Assembly (NCBI GenBank): GCA_026770585.1 | Contig: MU646304.1 | Location: forward strand, 1,259,751-1,272,350 | Direction of reading: 5' to 3' | DNA: 12,600 nt | Source: Baffinella frigidus | Lineage: Eukaryota; Cryptophyceae; Cryptomonadales; Baffinellaceae | Part shown: piece after piece, positions 1 to 9,400 of the stretch | Position numbering within the stretch: position 1 is the stretch's first letter | Layout of the letters: each line of letters starts with the position of its first letter | Made by a program: the position numbers and the translations under genes | The notes under the pieces: generated by a model | Seen by the model: only the letters and a program-made list of their open reading frames with translations | What the model was told of the DNA's origin: nothing | The model's database searches: none

Positions 1-14
1 GGGGGGGGGGGGGG
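1..14. repeat. Poly-G at window start
   Basis: Fourteen G in a row at the very start. With the ten G that end the window, this may mark contig breaks at homopolymers. Confidence 0.8.
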
Positions 15-154
15 AAGGCTCGGCCAAACCTGCATAGGTGGGTAGAAGAGCTCATCCGTAGATTGTTCCCATCTCATCAAGAGTGAGGTGCGCGTGGCCT
101 TCGATGTGAGTGTAATACAAAGCCCCAAAGCACCAAAGGTTTTACGTCGGTTTT

Positions 155-288
155 GCTCGGATAGCGAGGGGGCAAATTGGATCGGGTAATTTTGAATTTG
201 GAGTTTCAGCTCCCGCAACTTGGACACGACTCGTCATTCGTACCCGAAGCAAAAAGATCTGATTGCCCCCTCGCTATGCGAACAAGGT
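155..288. repeat. Imperfect inverted repeat, about 30-bp arms
   Basis: ATAGCGAGGGGGCAA (161-175) is the exact reverse complement of 263-277. Similarity extends outward and inward to roughly 30 bp per arm, with about 85 bp between the perfect cores. The layout resembles a small MITE-like element, but no target-site duplication was seen. Positions 15-155 hold nothing I can name. Confidence 0.5.
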
Positions 289-289
289 T

Positions 290-351
290 AGGCTTCAGGG
301 TTTAGGTTTTGATAAAACACCGTGAAGCCTAAAGCCTAAAGCCTGAAGCCT
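290..351. repeat. Inverted junction at edge of telomere-like array
   Basis: AGGCTTCAGGGTTTAGG (290-306) pairs with the sequence at 335-351 at 16 of 17 positions, around a 28-nt loop. This is where repeat orientation flips from TTTAGGG to CCCTAAA on the plus strand. Confidence 0.55.
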
Positions 352-1010
352 AAAGCCTAAAGCCTAAACCCTACACCCTAAACCCTAAACCCTAAACACT
401 ACCGAACCCCTCAACTCCAAACCCAAAACCGTATACTCTAAACCCTAAACCGGCCAAACAACCAGCGTCAGCGCCGAACAACCAGCGTCAGCGCCTCACA
501 TTCTAACGCATTGTGTTGCTTACTGTACCCCGAGTAGGCCCCTCTTACGAAAATTCGCTAGAGCATTTTCCGGATGGATTTTGAGTCCACCTCCTACAAC
601 CCGATACTCTACACCCTACTCAAAACCTGAACCGTAAACCCCAAACCCTGAACCCTAAACCCTAAATCCTAAACCCTAAATCCTAACCCCTAAACTCTAA
701 ACCCAAAACCCTAAACCCTAAACTTTAAACCCTAAACCCTAAACCCTAAACCCTAAACCCTAAACCCAAACCCCTAAACCCTAAACTCTAAACTCTAAAC
801 CCGAAACCCGAAACCCTAAGCCCTAAACCCCAAACCCTTAATCCTAAACCCCAAACCCTAAACCCTAAACACGAAACCCGAAACCGAAAAGCCCAAAAGC
901 CCAAACCGCAAACCCTAAACCGCAAACCCTAAACCCTAAACCCTAAACCCTAAACCCCCAATCCTCAACCCTAAACCATAAACCCTAAATCCTAAATTCT
1001 AAACCTGGTT
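322..1010 (+). repeat. Degenerate CCCTAAA telomere-like array, left block 1
   Basis: Dense CCCTAAA heptamers and one-base variants. The first units are the variant AAGCCTA (about 324-365). The array is broken by a unique insert at about 451-600. Variation between units is far greater than expected for an active telomere. Confidence 0.9.
457..495 (+). repeat. 20-bp tandem duplication
   Basis: AACAACCAGCGTCAGCGCC occurs at 457-475 and again at 477-495. The surrounding unique stretch 451-600 shows no gene. Confidence 0.85.
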
Positions 1011-1378
1011 GAAAATATTGCTTTTTTCTCTCCTTTCACTTTGCTGACCCCAGTACATTGGGGAAAAAATTACATTTGCTTGGTTTGACATCTGAGGTAT
1101 CCGTGATTGGAGCTTCTATGAGCTTGACGATGGGATACCATTATGGGCCTTTAGCCGACTTGCTTCATCCTGGTGTGTGTGAGCGCGTTTCTCTGTGGGA
1201 TAACTCACACCCGTTTTAGGGTACCCTTCAGCCGGTTTCTGCCGCGATCCTTCTGCACGGAGGGCCTGATGTGATGCGAAAGGAAGCATGGCCTTTCTGC
1301 AGGATATGTTCCGGTGTCGTGTGAGGTCCCCCGCAAGTGAACAACCGCACTGGAAAAACCCAGCGGTCGCGTCACCCC
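1010..1378. other. Unique island between telomere-like arrays
   Basis: Lower-GC unique sequence. A minus-strand frame is open from 1403 to 1116 (95 codons, ending GIPSSSS), but its first part is translated repeat and it matches no family I know. The plus strand shows short open pieces broken by stops. It could be a decayed coding fragment; no function is assigned. Confidence 0.3.
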
Positions 1379-2040
1379 TGAACCCTAGACGCTCAACCCT
1401 CAACCCTCACACCCTCAACCCTAAACCCTCAACCCTAAACCCTGAACCCTAAACCCTCAACTCTAAACCCGAAACCCTAAACCCTAAACCCTACACCCTG
1501 AACTTTAAACACCAAACCCTAAACCCTAAACCCTGAACCCTAAACCCTAAACCCTGAATACTAAATACTAAAAACAAAACCTGAAAGATAATAAAAAAAA
1601 CATCAACCCAGCAGCCTACACAATGAAACCTAAATACTGAATCCTTAACCTCAAGCCCTTGAAAACAATTTTGAACACTAAACCCTCAACCCTCAACCTT
1701 CAACCCTAAACCCTTGACCCTTGATCCTAAATACTACACAGTACACCGTGAACCCTGAACCCTAAACCCCAACCTTTGAATACTAAACCCTTGACCCTGA
1801 CAATGACCCTGAACACTAAACACTAAATACTGAACCCCGAACTCTAAAACCTAGACCCTAAACCTTAAACCCTAACCCCTCATCCTTCAACCCTCAACCC
1901 TCAACCCTTCACCCTCAAACCTGTACTCTAAATCCTCAACCCTAACCCTCGCCCCTAAACCCCGAACCCTAAAACCCCAACCGTAAACCCTAGACCCTGA
2001 ACCTTGAACCCTGAACCCACAACCCTGAACCCTCGACCCT
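1378..2040 (+). repeat. Degenerate CCCTAAA telomere-like array, left block 2
   Basis: Continuous variants of CCCTAAA, CCCTCAA, CCCTGAA and ACTAAAT in the same orientation as block 1 and opposite to most arrays inside the FAS1 gene. Confidence 0.9.
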
Positions 2041-2830
2041 CACACAAGCGCACCAAACCGGCGACCGCCCCCAATAGCCAGCAACCTGCGGTAAGGCGTG
2101 CTCGGAACACGGCAGCCGAGCAATGCACTGCCACACCATAACTTTCAGAGTGGTTCACATGATGCGGTCCATTTAGACGCCATACGTAGCTACACATAAG
2201 CCAACTAGGAGTGACTCGTCACGGAAATACATTTGCCAATCATTATTAACGACGTTTACATGTTGCCGGGGTGATCGTCAGCATCTGCAGACCAGAGGCC
2301 GCTAGTCGACTCTGGATGGTTTTTCTGGGACTGCATGGGAATGCTGTGGTCGGAGTTCCCAATCTCACCCTTGTACCCGCACAACCCACACTGCAGGACA
2401 AACAGCGAGCGGCTCAAAGACGCGTGTTCTTAACCGCCATTAACCCCTGTACATGGCCAGGCACGAGAGGTCGCAGAGTTCAGGAAGGACAGCACGTCGC
2501 AGTGAAGCGCACTGTGTGTCAAGAAAACCATCTGATGCGCGCAAAACTCGTGCAAGGTGCCCCATTGATCTGCACACGTGGGCAGCTAGCAAGGGAGCTC
2601 TCTTCTAGCAAAACTCGTGCAAGGTGTCTGGGCTCACTGCGATGCGCGGCAATCGCGTTTGAGCATGCTGTGTACCTACAGGGAGCGATTCCCAACAACG
2701 TACAGGGGTGCCCCCAATACAATGTAGTGGAACCCCACCTCCCTTGGGGCTTACCTGTACATGAGTGGGACAGTGCGTGGGGGGAAGTAATGCCAGTTTG
2801 TGTGTGGAAGTAGTAACAGTGTGTGCGGGG
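2040..2830. other. Unique sequence, no supported gene
   Basis: A plus-strand frame is open at 2271-2813 (180 codons), but it has no recognisable domain, an irregular composition and a competing open frame on the other strand. I cannot support it as a gene. Contains the 19-bp direct repeat listed separately. Confidence 0.4.
2541..2626 (+). repeat. 19-bp direct repeat pair
   Basis: GCAAAACTCGTGCAAGGTG is found at 2541-2559 and 2608-2626, offset 67 bp. This is too long to be chance at that distance; it suggests a local duplication. Confidence 0.8.
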
Positions 2831-3348
2831 GAGTAATAAACGTATTACGAGCCTGAGTTCTTGTCTGGACCCTACTGGTAAAGTGGTCCTGGGGAGGGGG
2901 GCGTGCTGTTGCGTCCGAGATACCTCTGCAAAGGTCTTGCAAACGGTTCATTCGACCGCCCCCTCCCACTTCCTCCGCGGAATTCCACTCCCACCACAAC
3001 ACGCTGCACGCTGCACACGCAGCGGCAATACACGACAGCGCTGCGAACCCCCCAACCCCCCCCCCCCGCTGCCCACGGGCGAGACGCTGGGGCTTTCCGC
3101 AAGGTGGCGAGGCTGGTCCCTACATGGAGGGCCTCCTGTGGTCCAACGCGCTCCTGAAGTCGAGGAGGTGTCGGATGGAGGCCCCGTCCGACCCAGCGAC
3201 ACCCGCTCCTCCCCAGAAGGGGGAGGGCTGATGCCTCAGCGTTCAGGGTTGAGACCGACCAGGCGCACGGCAGGAGCGTCGCCGCTCCTTGCGGCGAGCC
3301 TGAGCTGTCCGCGGGCGCACTGCGTGATGAGCACACGGCACTTGCCAC
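2830..3348. other. GC-rich region downstream of FAS1
   Basis: Open frames overlap on both strands simply because stop codons are rare in GC-rich sequence. Includes a 13-C run near 3057-3067. No splice-bounded exon like those of FAS1 was found. Confidence 0.4.
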
Positions 3349-3390
3349 ATTAAATGGCTCAAGCCAGAGCCATATTAAATGGCTCAAGCC
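3349..3390 (+). repeat. 17-bp tandem repeat at end of exon 22
   Basis: ATTAAATGGCTCAAGCC at 3349-3365 and 3374-3390, period 25. The second copy overlaps the stop codon of the proposed last exon. Confidence 0.85.
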
Positions 3391-3449
3391 TGCGGTCGGA
3401 AGGCGAGCTGGAGCTGCACTCCCGTCGCGGGCTCCTCGGGCTTGTCGGC
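3384..3449 (-). CDS. FAS1: Probable FAS1 exon 22 (terminal)
   Basis: Telomere-like acceptor CCTAACACAG, then 21 open codons (ADKPEEPATGVQLQLAFRPQ, then Ala) and TGA at 3384-3386. It enters in phase 0, as exon 21 allows. No conserved motif is present. It could instead be intergenic if transcription ends near 3741. Confidence 0.5.
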   Translation of the reverse strand, partial: ADKPEEPATGVQLQLAFRPQA

Positions 3450-6400
3450 CTGTGTTAGGGTTTAGGCATTAGGGATTAAGGATAAGGGCTTAGGGCTGAG
3501 GGTTCAGGGTCCAGGGTTTAGGGTTGAGAGTTGCGAGACCCACCACGGTTCAAGGTACCGCACACGTTTGTACCTACACTGCACCTAATCCGGGCAGGTA
3601 CATTATCAGAACACCCTGTGGTGTGTAAAGAGACTAGCTCTGCCGCACGCGCGGGTTGACCGACTATTCTCAAGCCGCCACGCTGGGTTCGCGGTACAAA
3701 CTCGTCAACTCGGAGCGGAAAAGTGCCCGAGCACACCACATTTATTGACATACAATTGAAGGAGAGTGTGTGTGGGGGGATGCCTGGACGCGCTGCTTCC
3801 AGACGTCCTTGGCGATCTCGGCGATGAAGGGCGAGAACGCGAGGCACTCCTCGTTCAGGTTCCACCTGGTTGAGGATTTGGAGTTTAGGGTTTAGGGTTT
3901 AGGGTTTGTGGTTTGTGGTTTAGGGTTTGGGGTTTAGGGTTTGGGGTTTGGGGTTTGGGGTTTGAGGTTTAGAGTTTCGGGTTCAGGGTTTTGGGTTGAG
4001 GGTTTAGGGTTTGGGGTTTAGGTTTTAGGGTCAGGGTTTAGGGTTTAGGGTTTAGGGTTGAGTGTGTAGGGTTTAGGGTTTAGGGTTCAGGATTTAGGGT
4101 TGACCGCGTGCCCTTCTTGCTCGCGCACGTCGACATGTACTTCTCCACCTTCGACTTCGCGACCTGTGTTCGGTTCAGGATTTAGGGATGAGGGTTTAGA
4201 GTTTGGGGTTTGGGGTTCGGGGTCTAGGGTTTAGTATTTAGAATTTATGGATAAGGGTCTAGGGTTAAGGGTGTGGGGTTCAACGTTCAGTGTGCAGGGG
4301 GCGTATCGATAGGGGGGCTTTTGTGGAGTGTTTGGTGTTGGATGATGTGCCAGTGCAGGGAGGGGGGGGGTTACCTCCGGGAACTTGGCTTGGAACTCCT
4401 TGACGAGGTCGACCTTGGCCTTTGTCGATCCGTGCACGATCTTCACCACCTGCGAGAGAGAGGCAGAGAGAGAGAGAGTGCGTGAGTGTGGTGAGAGAGA
4501 GAGGGAGGGAGAGAGGCAGCGAGAGAGAAAGAGGCAGCGAGAGAGGGGGAGAGACAGGGGGGCAGAGAGAGGGAGAGAGATAGCGGGAGAGAGGGATAGA
4601 GGTAGAGGGAGAGAGGGGGGGCGAGAGAGAGAGAAAGAGAGAGGGAGGAAGGGAAAGAGAGGGAGGGAGGGAAAGAGAGAGAGAGAGGGGAACCTCGAGG
4701 AGGTGAGCGTCGGGGATGCTGTCCTTCTTGATGATCTTCTTCTTCTTCGCCTGCTCCTCCTTCTTGGCCTTCTCAGCCTCCTTCTGCGCGACCTGGTTTA
4801 GGGTGTAGGGTTTAGGGTTTAGGTTTTAGGGTTTAGGGTATGAGGTTTAGGGTTTAGAGGTTGGGGTCTAGGGTTCCAGGTTCCAGGTCCAGGGTTCAGG
4901 GTTTCGGGTTCAGGGTGAAGGGTTTAGGGTTGGTGATTTATGGTGTATGGAATGGGGTTTATGGTTGCGAACCTCGACATGCTCGAAGTTCTCGTCCTTG
5001 ATGTCCTTCTTGGGACCCTTCGCAGACGCGCACCCCCCCGCCTTCACGGCGACCGCCTGCGCCGCCGCCAGCGCCGCTGCAGGGGGGGTGCGGACACGGG
5101 TCAGACAGGGGGGGCGCGATTCGGTTCAGACAAGGGGCAACTCCCGGCCTTCACGGCGACCGCCTGCGCCGCCGTCAGCGCCGCTGCGGGGAGGGTGGAC
5201 ACACGGCTCAGACGGGGGGGGGCGCGGACACGGGTTAGAGAGGGGGGGCGCGGACACGGGTCTGAGATGTGAGGAGGGTGAAGACAAGGATCCGAGCGGG
5301 GAAGTGCGAACAAGGGTCAGAGATGCGGGGAGTTGTGCACACACACGCCAAGAACCCGTAGCGTAGCGGTCAAGAACCGCAATGGTCAAGGACCAGTAGC
5401 GGTCAAAGACCCGCAGCGCAGCTTAGAGATGGCGTTTTGCCGATAGTGGTGAGGCAGCTGTGGGAAGAAGTGAGAGAAGGTTGGTGCGGTGGTACAAAAC
5501 CCTGAACCCTAACAAAACCCTAAGCCCTAACAAAACCCTAAGCCCTATTGTTGGTGGGGTGGTACCAGCATCCTCTTTCTCCAGGTTGAGCATGGCCATC
5601 CGCTTCATCTTCGGTACTTCCACGATGTACCTGGTTTGGGGTTTAGGGTTTAGGGCTTAGGGCTTAGGGTTGAGCGTTCAGGGTTTAGGGTTTATGGTTT
5701 GGAGTTTAGGATTTAGGGTGTAGGGTTGCGGGTTTGAGGGTTGGGGGTTGGGGTTTATGGGTCAGGATTTTTTGGAGTGGAGTTTAGGGTTTGAGGTTGA
5801 GGTTTAGGGTGTAGGGTGTAGGGTTTAGGGTTTAGAGTTGCGTGTTTGGGGTTCAGGGTTTAGGATGTACCCCGACACCATCCCCCCCTGCTCCGACTTC
5901 CCCTTGGGCCCCTCCACCCCCTTGAGAAAGACATACCCCCCGTACTTGCTTCCCGCGTCGGGAATCACCCACGTGAATGAGCACGCCGTCGGGTGCTTGT
6001 GCACCTGGGTGAGGGTTCAGGGGTTAGGGTTCCGGGTTTGGGGTTTGGGGTTTAGGTTTGGGGTTTGGGGTGTGGGGTTTGGGGTTTGCGGTTTGGGGTT
6101 TGAGGGTTTAGGGTATAGAGGGTTGGACCGCGTAGATCGCTGACTCGAGGGTAGGTGCCTTCGCGGACCCGAGATCGTCCCCAAAGAAATCCATGTTCTG
6201 GTTCAGGGTTTAGGGTTTCATGTTTTAGAATTTAGGGTTCTGTGTTTAGGGGTTGGAGCGTTGCCGTCAAGACCACAGCCTTGGCAACTGCATGGAGGAG
6301 CGCCGTTGGGTCAGAGCACCGCGTCTCTCCGTGCAGCAAACCGGCCGTAAGCCAGGCACGTGCCACCACGTCCCTTGGGGGCCGGACCTCTTCCAGGACC

Positions 6401-9400
6401 GTCCTCGGATCAGCGGGGAGCAGCATCGTGAGATTCGGTGGATCACGTCCGCATCACGCAACGATCCAGGGGACCACGTCCGCAACACGCAACGGTTCGG
6501 GGGCGGGACCTCTTCCAGAACCGTGCCCGGATCCGCAGAGAGGAGCATCGGGAGAGAGTCGAGCACTTGTACGGCAAACGTCTTCTCGATGTCCATCGGG
6601 AGGGGTGCCGCGGGCGCGTAGTGTACCACCTTTGGGGTTTGGGGTTTGGGGGTCAGGGGTTTATGGTTGAGGGTGGAGGGCGGTGCCGTGAACACCGGTT
6701 TGTATCACCTGCTCCGCGCGTCGCCATCAGGACCACACCCTTTCATACGCGCTTAACAAATACACCATACGGGTGGATTGCGGCATCAACCAAACGGCAA
6801 CCCGTAGCACCCTGCTGCACTGCCTACTGGAGCACCCTACGGAATGAACGTCCTCTCGGATGTCCATCGGGAGCGGTGCCGCGGGCGCGTAGTGTACCAC
6901 CTTTTGGGGTTTGGGGTTTGGGGTTTGGGGTTTGGGGTTTGGGGTTTGGGGTTTGGGGTTTGGGGTTTAGGGTTTAGGTTGAAGGGTGCATGGTGTAGGG
7001 TTTAGGGTCCAGGGTCCAGGGTTGGGGGTTGAGGGCGTCGCCGCCAGGACCCCGGCCTTTGATACGTGCCTGACAAATACACCAGGTGCTAGCAATCTTC
7101 CGGACTCCACAGAGGCACGCCTGGTCTCTGCTTGAGAAGGCGTTGTGCCGGAACCTCGGTAGGCATAGTACCAGGAAACTGTGCGTACACCAACAGACCA
7201 GGGCTTCTGTGGGAACCGGTTGATGCAGCGTTCATAGAACCCCTCTTGACGCAAGGTGTGGGAGGGGCGCACCGTGCATTAAACACAGTCACTTTTACAA
7301 AGGGAGTGTGGACACTGTTTGTAAAGCACACAGGGGAGAGGATGGGGCGGAGGGGTTAAGTGTTTAGGGATTGGACCTGCTCGAGCTTCTTGAGGCGCTT
7401 TACAGGGGCGACAGCCGGGCCGTCGTCCGATTGCCCGTCCGGCACCACGAACCCCCGCTCCTCATCTTCCATATCCTCCTGCCGGACCAGATTTCACGTC
7501 AGAGCCCCCTCCACGATTATTTTCTCACGGAGGGGGGGGGAGGATCCAAGGGGACCGACTTCGTCCAAGGACAAACCGCACCCGGTCTTGACGAAATTAG
7601 AACAGAACAAACAGGGCGTGAGACGAGGGAAGGGGCTCGAACCTCCTCCTCCTCCTCGTCAAGATCCGACCCCAGATCCTCGCCCTCGCCCACCTCGCTC
7701 TCCCAGTCCGCGTCACTCTCGTACCTGCAGATGGTTCATGCTTCAGGAGTGGGAGGGGGTGGGGATCGCCGAGGCGAACCGTGGTCCCGAGGCGAGCCCG
7801 TGAAGGTCGTGGCAGGTGCAAGGGTTGAGGGTGCAATGGTGGAGGGTGCAACGGTTGAGGCATGGGAGGGGATGAGGGTTGGGAGAGGGACGCACGAGTA
7901 ATCGAGCTCGGCATCCTGCGCGAACGGATTTCTCCCGGAGACCACAGCGCTGGTCTTGCTGAAGGTTCCGCAGTAGCCCGGTCGCCGCGTTTCGAACCAC
8001 CCCCCACCCTCCGTGCGCACCTCGTACTGCCGCCCCCTGCAACACATGCTGTATTTGTTGAGAACGTGCAAGCCTCAGGGCGGACGCCCTAATTGCACCC
8101 CAAGCATGAGGTTGAGCACTTGCAATGCGCCTCGCCATTGAGCTGCCGCGGCTCGATGCGGCCCGGATGCAGGTGACCGCCACGGGGGGGGCTGTCAAGA
8201 GCAAGAGCATGCCGGGGGGGGGGTCCGCGCCTGTAGGTGAGGATGCCCTAACCCCTCACCCCTCAACCCTCAACCCTAAATACGCCTGGGGTAGGGGGGG
8301 CGCGCGCCTGTAGGTGAGGATGCCCTCATCGTCTGTTTTGGCCTCCGACATGATCTCTTTGAGCTTCTCCTCTGCCTCCTCGTCCTCGATGTCCCACATC
8401 ACCTGCGGACACACACACACACACACACGTGTTACAAACACGGGAATCGGTGTTGGACACACACACCAGTGTTTAACACACAGGAACCAGTGTTGGACAC
8501 GCACGGATGAGGGTTCGACACACACGAATCAGAAATGGACACACGAATCAGTGTTGGGCACACACGAATCAGTGTTATACACACGCACGCCCGTGTTGGA
8601 CACACCCAAATGAGAGTTGGGGCACACCTTCTGCGACGCGTCGACGTCCACGTCGACGAGCTGGATGACAGTCTTGGGCACGTTCATGTGCAGCTGGAAC
8701 ACGCGCATCGCCCCGTGCTCCTTGTCCTCCGACCTGGGCACACACGAATCAGTGTTCGACACAGACGAATCAGTGCTGGACACACATGGACGAGGGTTAG
8801 ACACAAACGAACTAGTGTTCGACACGCATGAGTCAGTGTTAGACACACACGAACCAGTGTCAGTCACACACGAATCATGGGCAGCTAGAGCACGCGCATC
8901 GCCCCGTGCTCCTCGTCCTCCGACCTGGAATCGAGCCCGGTCCTATCAGCATGGCGCGAACAGTGCGCGGTGAGTAACATGACCACTTTCCTGTAAGATG
9001 ATAGTAATCCAGAAGAAAAATAAGAAGACGAAGCAGGAAGGGGCGGGCAAGGGGCGGGGGCGCACCACATGGGCGGGAGCTCTGAGAGTCTAGATACCAT
9101 CATGTGGGGGCGGGCAAGGGGCGGGGGTGGACCGCATGGGGCGGGACGGGCGCACGCGCTTCGGCCCCGAGCGCCACACGGACAGCCACGACGCCAGGTC
9201 GGGGGTCTCCGGCGCGGGGGGGAGGGTGGCTGGGGCGCGCGGCTCGCCGAAGTCGGGCCCGTAGGGGAAGCCTGGGTTGGGGAGGATGTTCACTTCACGT
9301 GCGGAACACACCACGAAAGAGTCTAGGAGGGGGTCGCCAAAAGTCGATTCCCCGGAAGGACTGAGCGAATGTTTTTTGTGTCTGGGATAGTTATGCGCCG

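Noticed and set aside
322-2040. A true chromosome end
   Set aside because: Units are too variable, unique sequence lies on both sides and orientation flips; better explained as interstitial telomere-like repeats.
2271-2813. 180-codon plus-strand frame
   Set aside because: No domain, no splice context, no codon bias like FAS1, and an overlapping frame is open on the other strand.
2823-3387. Several overlapping long frames on both strands
   Set aside because: High GC removes stops in all frames at once; none has recognisable protein features.
4385-4801. Plus-strand frame rich in RERERE
   Set aside because: Translated GA microsatellite plus the antisense of exon 18.
8405-8877. CRISPR-like array of 21-bp units
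   Set aside because: There are no unique spacers; units are contiguous and diverged, and the DNA is eukaryotic.
8314-8973. Plus- and minus-strand frames with repeated HTRISV or SNTDSCV
   Set aside because: Products of the 21-bp minisatellite around exon 8; only the spliced exon is supported.
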